From assembly GCA_029553475.1 (NCBI GenBank), contig JAKPKV010000114.1, positions 248,001-312,000 of the forward strand: a stretch of 64,000 nt of DNA, given 5' to 3'. The notes under the pieces were generated by a model. That model was not told where the DNA came from and did no database searches. It was given only the letters and a program-made list of their open reading frames with translations. Source of the stretch: Armatimonadota bacterium. Its GTDB lineage: Bacteria; Armatimonadota; Hebobacteria; CAIYQO01. Position numbers and translations under genes: made by a program. This document shows, one piece after another, positions 10,025-18,358 of the stretch. Within the stretch, counting starts at the first letter, position 1. Each line of letters begins with the position of its first letter.

Positions 10025-10523
10025 AATACGCTCCTCTCTGGATGGCCTCTTCCCGTAAGATTGCGCCAAGGTCAGTACCTGTTGGCGCAGTCTGGAAGGC
10101 CGAAATAATATGGTTTTCGGTTAAGTTCCGCACGAACTGGTTCAGGTCACGCTCAGTTAAGGCAAGTTCAATCTTGGGCATCGGGTCTGAAGGAGGACGA
10201 CGGCTAAGGAGAATAATGCGTGGCAAATCTTTCAATAGCGCTTCATTATGGAGCATCCGTGTATATTCAACCCCATCCAAAACCACATTCTTTGCGCCGG
10301 CGGGGGCGTCTGCCAGGGTATTCACATAGCAATACTCCTGCTCTGCAGCAAGCAGTCGCCCGATAAACGTTTTGCCAACGCCCGGCATACCACTAAGACA
10401 GATGAACTGCGCGGTCGCCCACTTGGAGCACAATGCCTGGTAGACGGCGCGTTGCGCCTCTGTCAGCCACTCGGAAGTGGCCTGGGCTTTGATCGCGTTC
10501 AGCCATGTGATGTATAGGCTCAT
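10014..10523 (-). CDS. small P-loop ATPase, BrxF-like
   Basis: A 169-aa single-domain P-loop protein with Walker A GMPGVGKT at residues 45-52 and the IILLSRRPPSD stretch near 105 as the only further ATPase-like landmark. Size and position directly upstream of a giant BrxC-like ATPase match BrxF of type 3 BREX. The ATG overlaps the previous stop as ATGA, and its own stop overlaps the ATPase start, so it is stitched tightly into the operon. BrxF has no established biochemical role; I infer that it is an accessory ATPase for the neighbouring large protein. It could also be a generic AAA loader. Confidence 0.55.
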   Translation of the reverse strand: MSLYITWLNAIKAQATSEWLTEAQRAVYQALCSKWATAQFICLSGMPGVGKTFIGRLLAAEQEYCYVNTLADAPAGAKNVVLDGVEYTRMLHNEALLKDLPRIILLSRRPPSDPMPKIELALTERDLNQFVRNLTENHIISAFQTAPTGTDLGAILREEAIQRGAYYGS

Positions 10524-11356
10524 AGGTCTTCTACCGTAAATGGACGTTTGAGAGTGAAAGCTGTTCCAGCTAGAGTATCACGTTTACTGATAATATGACT
10601 TGCGATCTGCGTCGCAAGCAGCAAGTTATCATACGAGCACTGCGGGTCAACTAAAAATATACTCCTAATTTGATCGGCAATCTCCTCTGACAGTATGATT
10701 GGATCACCATACCTAATACATGTGCTTGTATATAGATCGTCAAGCGCAAGTAAAGAAAGCTCGTAGTGTTCAATAGATCGTGGAACTAATTGGTGCTGTG
10801 CAAAAGCCGAAGGTGATAACGCCTTAAGCCAAGTACATACAGCACCAACTGCCGTATGATTAAAACGTGCCCCAACCTTTGCGGAAAAATCTAACTCTGG
10901 GAATTCCATTGCCATAAATGACTGAATCATCTGTGCGATATGCTGCTTATCCCCAATACTCTTCATGCTCCAGATTAATTCGCAGCATTTTCGATAGCTC
11001 CACAGAGATTTTCTGCCACGAATCCTATAGCCAGTGTAATGGAGGTAATGCAATATATCATAAGCATAATACTCGTCATAACTAGCGATAGATTGGACTT
11101 TCGAGCCAATGGAACTCAAAGTATAAAATGTCTTACTTGCATTTTTGTACTGCTCTGCTAGGCCTAAATCATACAGTCTTCGCGGCGAGTAGCTATGATC
11201 CTTCTGCATAGAGTAGCCATAGTCGCGAGTTAGTTCAAGCGCAATATCATCTGGTGTTTTCCCGATGGTTGGCGTAAGAATGCGCAATACATTCGCTACT
11301 TCCGTAGGTGATGCATTATCAACGTAAAAATGCTTGTCCTCTTTGGGATTTGACAT
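10520..11356 (-). CDS. unknown operon protein, possible winged-helix
   Basis: A 278-aa protein I do not recognise. The N-terminal third (ELTRDYGYS, then YSPRRLYDLGLAEQ, then FYTLSSIGSKVQ) reads like a winged-helix or DUF4007-type recognition module in which a strand-specific label is read. The rest is helical and Tyr-rich, with a DILHYLHYTGYR patch. A clear AAAGGAG site precedes the ATG. It lies between the SBD-like and BrxF-like genes and shares an ATGA overlap with the latter. Its codon use is noticeably more AT-rich than the 16 kb end of the operon. A role as DNA- or protein-recognition subunit is a guess. Confidence 0.5.
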   Translation of the reverse strand: MSNPKEDKHFYVDNASPTEVANVLRILTPTIGKTPDDIALELTRDYGYSMQKDHSYSPRRLYDLGLAEQYKNASKTFYTLSSIGSKVQSIASYDEYYAYDILHYLHYTGYRIRGRKSLWSYRKCCELIWSMKSIGDKQHIAQMIQSFMAMEFPELDFSAKVGARFNHTAVGAVCTWLKALSPSAFAQHQLVPRSIEHYELSLLALDDLYTSTCIRYGDPIILSEEIADQIRSIFLVDPQCSYDNLLLATQIASHIISKRDTLAGTAFTLKRPFTVEDL

Positions 11357-11373
11357 ATCACTACTCCTTTATT

Positions 11374-12117
11374 CTATACTGCCAGATTTCCACTACCTTT
11401 TGAATGACGTGAGTAACCTAGAAGATATGCGCGCCGCAGATATTCTGCATATACTTCATTATCTCGATTCTCATTACTTGCAATCGCAAGTATTAATTCA
11501 TCAACAAGTCTTTCAATTTGCGTTAAGGATTGCTGATATGCGGCATTCGCCTCATCAAGTTCGAGTAAGCTTGATATACTTGTATAATAACTATCACCAT
11601 CAATAATGACACTAGAAGGTCGAGCTTGATATGGGTTGTCCCATTTAAGTGCTTGCTGTAGCCGTTCCTGTTTATGATCCTCAAATTGAGAGATTATGAA
11701 ATCACGGATCGCTTCTCTCGAATCCCTGTTTATGAATAGACGAAATACATCTTCATCTAGGTATACATAATCTATACCTTCTATAATTCGCTTCTTACCA
11801 CCGCCAGAAGTTTTGAGCGATGCGTAATACTCCTCGTTTCCTGACTTAATTTTGTGCTTCCAAAATGATGCTGTTCTTAAATGAAAGAAAGGCGGAGCTG
11901 GTTGACACCAATCCCCTTCGTCAGCAATCAAAGAAAAATATAGCCGGAATCGTGTTATCAGCGAGTCACTAAAGTACATCTTATTGATGGCAATAAGACC
12001 CGTCTCTGCCATGTCGAGGACAGACAGCAACATCACAAGTTTGTGAGGCTTTAGTCTGTCACCAACTTTTGCTCTACGCAGAGTTTGTAGCTCAGACAGA
12101 AGATCAGGTAGGTCCAT
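11374..12117 (-). CDS. protein with N-terminal sulfur-binding-domain-like module, no HNH
   Basis: A 247-aa protein. Residues ~20-100 carry the pattern of the N-terminal domain found in many HNH restriction enzymes and in phosphorothioate-reading ScoMcrA-type proteins: KPHKLVMLLSVLD, a spaced Phe/Tyr segment, then PAPPFFHLRTASFWKHK. No His-Asn-His motif follows; the C-terminal half is helical (DEANAAYQQSLTQIERLVDE). It is encoded 12 bases after the DndC-like gene with an AAAGGAC ribosome site. The simplest reading is a sensor that recognises a modified or special DNA state without cutting, the nuclease being elsewhere in the complex. That is inference; only the domain resemblance and context are visible. 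Confidence 0.55.
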   Translation of the reverse strand: MDLPDLLSELQTLRRAKVGDRLKPHKLVMLLSVLDMAETGLIAINKMYFSDSLITRFRLYFSLIADEGDWCQPAPPFFHLRTASFWKHKIKSGNEEYYASLKTSGGGKKRIIEGIDYVYLDEDVFRLFINRDSREAIRDFIISQFEDHKQERLQQALKWDNPYQARPSSVIIDGDSYYTSISSLLELDEANAAYQQSLTQIERLVDELILAIASNENRDNEVYAEYLRRAYLLGYSRHSKGSGNLAV

Positions 12118-12129
12118 GCCCCGTCCTTT

Positions 12130-12918
12130 CTATAACGAGCAAATAAGGCACGCCTGGTCGTAACCATCATCAATCGAATCCCACATGGTCGTGGGTTTCG
12201 AGCAAATTCTCTCTGGTCTTGATTGGAACTCTTCAATAATCGCTTCCATCCGGTCTTCTTCCATCATCTCGGCAAGGCTCTCCCGCTCACACCAACAAAA
12301 TCGTTCTCCTGTCACGGGATCAACCTTCTCATACGCCATCGCTTTGTCGTATAACTTGCGATGATGCTGGAAAAGACCAATCCATTCAATCCTCCGTTGG
12401 AAGAAGCAGAAATAGCATCCAGAACGAGAACGCCATTTATAGTATTCTGGATAACCAAGCCCACTTTCGATTAAAATACTATTGACATCCTCCTTGGTAA
12501 TCCCATCCTCAATGAAAGGATACTTCGCTTGGAGATTCGGCCTATGGGAAACATATCCTTCACGATCTTCGTCAGCCCGAATTCCAATGTAGTTAATGAC
12601 GGGATCGCTTCCTACATATCGTTCAAACGGTCGAATCTTTAGCATTCGCGTACACCAGCGGGTTCTTGCATCTGGAAGAACGCCACGGTAGATGTGACGA
12701 AGGTAATCATCAAACGACTTGTCTGGTAGAAGTCTGATGATCTTCTTGCCAAGGAATGCTTCAAGCTTGTTTAGATACTCGTAGGTTTCAGGTAGCTCCT
12801 CGCCGGTATCACAAAAGACATATTCAACACTTTCGAGTCTTCCCCGCATATAGATTGCTAGGGCGGATGAATCCTTACCACCTGAAAGTGAAATAATATG
12901 TCGTACTGGTAATGGCAT
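12130..12918 (-). CDS. PAPS-reductase/DndC-like PP-loop enzyme (BrxP-like)
   Basis: A 262-aa PP-loop ATP pyrophosphatase. The SGGKDSS motif is at residues 11-17, followed by FCDTGEELPETYEY, typical of the PAPS-reductase/DndC family. Cysteines at RTRWCTRMLKI, SGCYFCFFQRR, FCWCER and the terminal CLICSL could bind an iron-sulfur cluster or zinc. DndC/SspD activates DNA (by adenylation or similar) for sulfur insertion, and BrxP is the PAPS-reductase-domain protein of type 4 BREX. Here it is fourth from the end of upstream ATPase genes but has no cysteine desulfurase, DndD or DndE beside it. Chemistry on DNA is therefore inferred. It starts two bases after the stop of the 1120-aa ATPase. Confidence 0.75.
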   Translation of the reverse strand: MPLPVRHIISLSGGKDSSALAIYMRGRLESVEYVFCDTGEELPETYEYLNKLEAFLGKKIIRLLPDKSFDDYLRHIYRGVLPDARTRWCTRMLKIRPFERYVGSDPVINYIGIRADEDREGYVSHRPNLQAKYPFIEDGITKEDVNSILIESGLGYPEYYKWRSRSGCYFCFFQRRIEWIGLFQHHRKLYDKAMAYEKVDPVTGERFCWCERESLAEMMEEDRMEAIIEEFQSRPERICSKPTTMWDSIDDGYDQACLICSL

Positions 12919-12920
12919 GG

Positions 12921-15900
12921 TTACTTTCGCTCCTCTGCAGTGCCTACATGATCCAATAGGGCAATTGCTTCATATAATGAAGCACGGACAATACGAACTT
13001 CACTGCCTGATCTATGCCCGGCGGATTCCAATACCCTGCGTGCAAGCCGTTTGCTTTCCTCAATCTCAGCCTGAGACATAGATTTCCATAGTTCAACTAA
13101 GCCAATACTATTCGATTGTATTGCCCTTCGGTAAAGCGTACCGATGGCTTTTGCATTGATAGGGTAACGCTCGGCATCAGTGTCAGTCCAATGCCGAGGA
13201 GGGTTGTTTGCAATTAACGCTAACACACTCTCAATAACAGCCTCATCGTCCCCTTCCATCGCAGCACGGTTTAGAAAAGGCAGCAAAGAACTATCTGCTG
13301 TTACTGTTAATAACTCGACAGCGGTATGCCTCAGTTTCTGCCATCCAGCCAATCCAGTCGGTTCCCCACATGCATCTAACAATATATCACGTGATCGGAT
13401 AAGGAGCTTGGGTAGTGCTTCTGCCAGTTCTTGTAAGGCAGAATTAAGCGCATTAAAGAAATTGGAGATCGTGCATTCGCTATCTTGAGTCTCGGATAGG
13501 GGAACCTTCAAGGCATTCGGCAAATCTATGAATAACAGTTGTTCTGGCGATTTCGCCCTCTCAACGGCCCGGCGCAAAGACTGGGCTTTGGTCGAGACGC
13601 GATGCGTTTTCCATGCATAAGGGGGTAATGCTTTTAGCCGACGTAATAACTCTCTTACTACAAGGGGCACTTCGGCGCGCAGTCCAAGGCCACGAGCAAT
13701 TCGTTGGAGCATCATCGCCCGAACACCTGTTACTCGGCATCCTGCAACCGTGAATAGGTCAGGCCGACGCATTAAAACCTCATAATCGGCAACTACTGTT
13801 TCGGTCAGGAATGCTCCTTCGCGGTATAGAGTCGCTTCATGGTCATGAACCTGCATAAATGCGCAAAACAGTATCGGCAATATCCCTTCAGTGAGACCGT
13901 AAGGCATTGCGCGCAACGTCTCGAACAGGTCTGCGACGGGTCGAGGTTTCGGCGGCTCCATAAATACAAAATCGGATATAGCCTTCCAACACTCCGCTAA
14001 TTCCTCATCATCTGCTGGATCAGGCGCGCAGAAAGACCATACGCCGGGCTGTATTTCACGATGTAATCCCGTCGCCTGGAGGATGCATTCATACATACTC
14101 CGCTCTGGCGGATAACCTTCAATCCCCAGGTTCTCCTGGCTGGCACACTTCAGCATCGCCTCGATTAGATTCCGCCGCCCAGCAGCGGCAGCCGAGGAAA
14201 ATACCTGCCGGTTGATGAGTTCATTGCGTAAGCGTGGCGAATAGGGATAACTCTCATCAGCCATCGTCGAAAGCTGACTTGAGAAATGGCGTTGCCCTTC
14301 CAAGGGCAGGATACTTCCACGATAGAACCAGGTCGCGCCCCCTGTAGATGGACTGAAAACGCGCTCCCATTCATTCCGAAATGCGGTCTGGGCTTCCAGT
14401 AGACGCAGCGCTAATTCGCGTCGGGCAGCTTCGTCGCCGGCTAATTCCGGCGTGGATTCCTTGACACGGGCTGCCGCCGCCACGTCAAGCGCGGCTTCGC
14501 GCATGATATCCGTTTCCATGCCAATAGCAACCAGGAGGTTTGCATCGCTTTGCAACCGCGCGAGCGCCTCAACCATCTGCGCTTCTTCATTCGTTGTCGC
14601 GAGACAGTAAAGCACGGTCAATGAACCGGAAGATTTTTCTGTCGCGCGCTCTAACTCTTCAGGAGCACAGGGGAGCATTTGGACGGTACGCAGCGTTCCC
14701 GTCTGATAGGAATGCCGGCGGGCGATTTGGCTGGCCTGCGGGCAGAGATTGGATGCAACGTGGAGCGTTGTTCCTGCCGGCAATCCGATACGCGCCGCTT
14801 CCAGCGCGCCAGCGACATCAATATCGCCGCCTTCCCACAAGCGGTACGTGCCGCGAAGCCGGCTTTTGACAATGACGGCACGTTGCTGTAGCTCATTCAG
14901 TGCTTCTGCTACATTCGGGTACTGGCCGTGAGCATCCGTGAGAGCAAGCTCCAGCACTTCTTCCGTCGGCGGCAATTTCGGGTCCCGCAATATTCCAAAC
15001 AGCCCAATGCACTTCAGGAGTTGCATGGCTTCAGGCGATATATTATGCGTTCGCTCGATCAACTCAATGGATTCGACCCACAGACGGCTGATACCCGACG
15101 TGCTCCATCCGCCAACAAGCACTTCCGCTGAATAATCAAAGAGCCGATCAACTGTGAGCAGTGGGAAGTCACCCTCCTCAAAGGAGGACTCTCGCAAAAA
15201 GGCTCCGAGTGCGTAAGGTTCATGACCGGCAAGAAAATTGAACAGGCTCCGATGACTTTGCCCGGTTCGCCGGAAAAGGGTTGGCAGGGCAATCAGCGTG
15301 ACTGGATGCAGGGGGTAGGCAGCATGGGCAACATCGGCAAAACGTTCCTTCAGCCCAACGGGAAGCGAAAGTTGCTCACTGCACTGGTTGACTAACGCCT
15401 CATATGCTTCTGGGTATACGATAGGCTCTCGCTGCTCAATCGCATACCCGATCAGGTCAACTTGTTCGGAATCCGATGGCGAGAATTGATGGGTTCTGAA
15501 CCGTTCACCAACCTTGGCCCATTCCGTTTGATTCGTCTTCCCCAGCTTGCGCGCATAAGCATCCGCGTTCTGATGGAGCACGCCCATGAAGATCAACGGC
15601 GTAGCGCCACTTCGCACGGCAACTTCGGCAATCTCTTGCAACACAAAGATATCTTCGGTATCGGGATGCAGTGCGGCATACTCTAACAGTTTGCCCATCT
15701 CATCCACGATCACCAGTAGGCCAGACGCTTCTTCCAGCCCTGCCTGCTCTGCTGCGAATTTATAGAGATCAGCGACTTGCCGTGAGGTTGGGGTTTGGGA
15801 AGCAAGGACTTCCGCCCATTCCGACGTGATCGCCTCAACCAAATGGATATAACCACCGCGCTTTAATGCGGAAACCAGGCCCTTGACCAGGGTCTTTGTC

Positions 15901-16283
15901 AGCGATTGCCGAGAGCCGACGATCAAGACGGGGATTAACGCACGACTCGGTTGCAGGAGTTTCGCAGCAAGCTCCGCATCCACTAATTCCAGATGATGGG
16001 CAGCGCCGTTACGTGGCTTTCGGGGATTCAGCAACCGAGCGGTATAAACGCACAGGGCGCTTTTCCCAGCGCCATACGGCCCGACCAGGGTAATGGCCCG
16101 TTCACTCTGCTGCTCATATGCGGAGGCGACCAACTGTAAAACAGCATAGGCACAGGGCGTTATATGGTAACCATTCCCTTGTGCGTCGTAGTAGTCACGC
16201 TCCAAGTGAACGGATCGCTGGAACCGTCCACGGATCGAGATGATATCGGCTAAAGATCGCGATTTAATGGCTGGCGTGCTCAT
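12921..16283 (-). CDS. 1120-aa ATP-binding protein of the DUF4007 neighbourhood
   Basis: Large ATPase with Walker A LVGPYGAGKSA at residues 66-76 and Walker B LLVIVDEMGKLLE near 189-201. After this comes a conserved AAA-like segment (GVLHQNADAYARKL, WAKVGERFRTHQF), then a long helical region with no recognisable nuclease or methylase motif. It overlaps the DUF4007 gene by 20 bases and is two bases from the DndC-like gene. Proteins of this size and layout occur beside DUF4007 and DndC-like genes in defence islands. It may use ATP to remodel a DNA-bound complex, in parallel with the second giant ATPase of the same operon. No family name can be given safely. Confidence 0.65.
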   Translation of the reverse strand: MSTPAIKSRSLADIISIRGRFQRSVHLERDYYDAQGNGYHITPCAYAVLQLVASAYEQQSERAITLVGPYGAGKSALCVYTARLLNPRKPRNGAAHHLELVDAELAAKLLQPSRALIPVLIVGSRQSLTKTLVKGLVSALKRGGYIHLVEAITSEWAEVLASQTPTSRQVADLYKFAAEQAGLEEASGLLVIVDEMGKLLEYAALHPDTEDIFVLQEIAEVAVRSGATPLIFMGVLHQNADAYARKLGKTNQTEWAKVGERFRTHQFSPSDSEQVDLIGYAIEQREPIVYPEAYEALVNQCSEQLSLPVGLKERFADVAHAAYPLHPVTLIALPTLFRRTGQSHRSLFNFLAGHEPYALGAFLRESSFEEGDFPLLTVDRLFDYSAEVLVGGWSTSGISRLWVESIELIERTHNISPEAMQLLKCIGLFGILRDPKLPPTEEVLELALTDAHGQYPNVAEALNELQQRAVIVKSRLRGTYRLWEGGDIDVAGALEAARIGLPAGTTLHVASNLCPQASQIARRHSYQTGTLRTVQMLPCAPEELERATEKSSGSLTVLYCLATTNEEAQMVEALARLQSDANLLVAIGMETDIMREAALDVAAAARVKESTPELAGDEAARRELALRLLEAQTAFRNEWERVFSPSTGGATWFYRGSILPLEGQRHFSSQLSTMADESYPYSPRLRNELINRQVFSSAAAAGRRNLIEAMLKCASQENLGIEGYPPERSMYECILQATGLHREIQPGVWSFCAPDPADDEELAECWKAISDFVFMEPPKPRPVADLFETLRAMPYGLTEGILPILFCAFMQVHDHEATLYREGAFLTETVVADYEVLMRRPDLFTVAGCRVTGVRAMMLQRIARGLGLRAEVPLVVRELLRRLKALPPYAWKTHRVSTKAQSLRRAVERAKSPEQLLFIDLPNALKVPLSETQDSECTISNFFNALNSALQELAEALPKLLIRSRDILLDACGEPTGLAGWQKLRHTAVELLTVTADSSLLPFLNRAAMEGDDEAVIESVLALIANNPPRHWTDTDAERYPINAKAIGTLYRRAIQSNSIGLVELWKSMSQAEIEESKRLARRVLESAGHRSGSEVRIVRASLYEAIALLDHVGTAEERK

Positions 16284-17217
16284 AATAGCTCTTCAAAAAT
16301 GCGAATGGCTCGATTGGTCCGGTATCATGACGAAGGACCTGGCGTACTAATGCGGTATCCTGAAAGCTGTATTTGCCTTCTGTCAGCGGCTCAATATCAT
16401 CAAGGTAGGAAAGGATGCTATCTTCATCCAGCTTGAAGACCATGCCCGGACTCCCTTCCGCATATGTCAGGTCCCACACGGAAAGTGCCGTTGAATCGCC
16501 TTGTCGCCACTGCCAGAAGCACAACATGGCATAGTAGAAGATATAGTTCGGAAGCGAAGGCTTCGGGCCAAGCTGAAACCGGAAGTGGCGTGCGTAGCAT
16601 GGTTCGATCAAGTGCAACTGCTGGAGCGGACAATCAATCTCGTCATCCGCTCCCGCTTTTCGCTCAGGCGTCACATAGGTATGGAGCAAGCAGTCAATGT
16701 CGCGCGCAATGGTTCCCCAACTCTTTGATTCTCGATACGATTCAGGGAGGGCGCTAATGACTGACTCCACCAAGGATTCCCGCGAGAATTCGTATTCCCG
16801 ATGCACGTTAAACGTCCAGACCCAGGAGTAGGCTTTCCCTGCTGGTGCGGCTAATCCCCAGTGCAACAGCCAAAGCGTGGCGATATCTTCAAGGTAGGGG
16901 TCCCAGCCTTCGTTATCTGGCCCACCGAATAACGCCTTACCTAATTTGCTCGGATATAGCTCACGGCCACGTGTGCCAGGCGCATCTTCGGCGACACCCG
17001 ACATGAGTAACCAGTGGCGGATACTCTGGACCATGTTCTTTCCAACGCCGAGTGTCACGAGAGCGTCGTCACGGGAAAAGAAGCTTGGACCGCCGACACT
17101 GATATCCTGCAGCGCATCCAGGCCCTTTTTCAGCCATCCTGCTCGGAATGCGAAAGTTTGATGCCCGGCGAATGATGGATTGGTTGGCAATAAGGTTGAG
17201 TGCCTCGGTATAGTCAT
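16264..17217 (-). CDS. DUF4007 protein, first gene of the defence operon
   Basis: A 317-aa protein with clear DUF4007 features: FAGHQTFAFRAGWLKKGLDAL at residues ~16-36, FFSRDDALVTLGVGKNMVQSI, then a WDPYLEDIATLWLLHWGL stretch. DUF4007 proteins are repeatedly found next to DndC/PAPS-reductase genes and are thought to bind DNA or link modification to restriction; no activity is established. It is the promoter-proximal gene. An AGAAGG site lies 12 bases before the ATG. The following ATPase starts inside its last codons. Confidence 0.85.
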   Translation of the reverse strand: MTIPRHSTLLPTNPSFAGHQTFAFRAGWLKKGLDALQDISVGGPSFFSRDDALVTLGVGKNMVQSIRHWLLMSGVAEDAPGTRGRELYPSKLGKALFGGPDNEGWDPYLEDIATLWLLHWGLAAPAGKAYSWVWTFNVHREYEFSRESLVESVISALPESYRESKSWGTIARDIDCLLHTYVTPERKAGADDEIDCPLQQLHLIEPCYARHFRFQLGPKPSLPNYIFYYAMLCFWQWRQGDSTALSVWDLTYAEGSPGMVFKLDEDSILSYLDDIEPLTEGKYSFQDTALVRQVLRHDTGPIEPFAFLKSYYEHASH

Positions 17218-17600
17218 GAACGGTCTGGACCTTCTGGAATGCCAATGGCAGGCTAGGGAACGACCTTCTCCCCTATCCTGATTCGCCGCTACTTACCCGA
17301 TACCTACCGTTGACCGAGAGAAAAATAGCACGTACCCGCCAATCCTTTCCAACCAGCTTCTTTCACTATCTTCTATTATGCCAGTGGCAGAGGGACAGAA
17401 TCTGTCCTCGCAAGGGAAGAAGTAGATTTTTGCATGGGTAGGCATTGCAGACGAGAACAGGGAAGGCAAGAATAAAAGGTCCGGCCCTCATTTTCGGAAG
17501 GCCGGACCTATTGCCGTAGATTCGCCACGGCGGTTCGTATTATTGATTAAGGCGGCTGTAGGGCAAGTCTGCCCGACAGCGGTTGGGAATTGCTGTTCCC
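17218..17600. other. intergenic region upstream of the defence operon
   Basis: A 380-base gap without a convincing gene. It must hold the promoter of the minus-strand operon; A+T-rich TATTTTT near 17326-17333 (minus) is the only weak -10-like candidate I see, with no good -35. The left half is otherwise featureless, and the right part contains the terminator hairpin of the preceding gene. Confidence 0.4.
17471..17509 (-). terminator. rho-independent terminator
   Basis: Perfect 10-bp stem AGGTCCGGCC/GGCCGGACCT (17477-17486 with 17500-17509) and a 13-base loop. On the minus strand the stem is followed by TTTTATT, the U-tract. It lies about 90 bases past the stop of the 134-aa gene at 17601-18005, so it should end that transcript and insulate the nine-gene operon. 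Confidence 0.8.
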
Positions 17601-18005
17601 TCAACGTGGATCATCAATACCCCTGATCGGTAAGTCATGGAAAATGACTGGCTTGATTTTCCCGTGTTGGCATCTGTTCTCGTAAGTTTGCAGAAAGTGC
17701 CTGCAAGCTTCGGCGAAGGTATAGGCTTCCGAATCTCCATACAATTCCAGCACGAAGGAGTCAAGTGGATCAGAACTACCAATGCAGTATTCCATCCCCA
17801 GTTTATCCATCACGTTCAATCTCCAGTGTGTCCCACCAGCGTTACGCAGCCCAAAATAGCTTTTCGTGCTATTATCGAAGCTACCGCCAGTCGCATTGGT
17901 TCCCGCTCTTACATCTAGCATGGAAAGGCCTCCGCTCACACTGCATTCATGGATCGGAAACCCAGTCCTCTCTTCGCCTAGCATTGTAAATATATAGTAC
18001 ATCAT
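17601..18005 (-). CDS. hypothetical protein
   Basis: A 134-aa protein, not recognised: MMYYIFTMLGEERTGF at the start, a central NSTKSYFGLRNAGGTHW stretch and a C-terminal HDLPIRGIDDPR. No signal peptide or membrane segment. It has its own promoter region with tandem repeats upstream and a strong terminator downstream, so it is a single-gene unit that separates the defence operon from the replication genes. Typical of small accessory genes in integrated elements. Confidence 0.55.
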   Translation of the reverse strand: MMYYIFTMLGEERTGFPIHECSVSGGLSMLDVRAGTNATGGSFDNSTKSYFGLRNAGGTHWRLNVMDKLGMEYCIGSSDPLDSFVLELYGDSEAYTFAEACRHFLQTYENRCQHGKIKPVIFHDLPIRGIDDPR

Positions 18006-18358
18006 AGCCTCCCAGGAGAAGTTTACAGCCCTGTTCCTGCTGGAACATCAGTCATTATTATGTATACCCACATTATGTATACCCACTTGGCGCACGTATA
18101 AACAACAAATGTTTGCTATAACTAAAAAATACAAGCTTTTCCAAACGGGCAGTCATTGCTTTTCTTGATAAGCAGGATAGCAGTTACTGATCCAGTCCCC
18201 AATGCGCTACGGCTTTTTTCGTCTGTTTCGTGATGGGAGGGAATAATCGCGAACAGAGGAATAGGCGCAGCAATCTACAGGTCGCAGACGAACGAAATAA
18301 ACGGAAAAACGACCGGGGGAGGTCTTTTCACGTTTTCAGCAGAGCGCGGATAGCATAC
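18006..18358. other. AT-rich intergenic region
   Basis: A 350-base gap between the replication module and the 134-aa gene. It holds the tandem repeats listed separately and a very AT-rich stretch at 18095-18145 (ataaacaacaaatg, tataactaaaaaat). Short frames in it have no coding character. Its position and composition suit a control region or replication origin. Confidence 0.4.
18058..18087. repeat. two tandem 15-bp repeats (iteron- or operator-like)
   Basis: ATTATGTATACCCAC occurs twice head-to-tail with no spacer (18058-18072, 18073-18087), 53 bases upstream of the 134-aa gene. On the minus strand a TTGTTT ... TATACA pair with 18-base spacing overlaps the repeats, so they may be an operator on that promoter. 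Being near a primase/DUF3987 module, they could alternatively be iterons of the element's origin. Confidence 0.6.
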
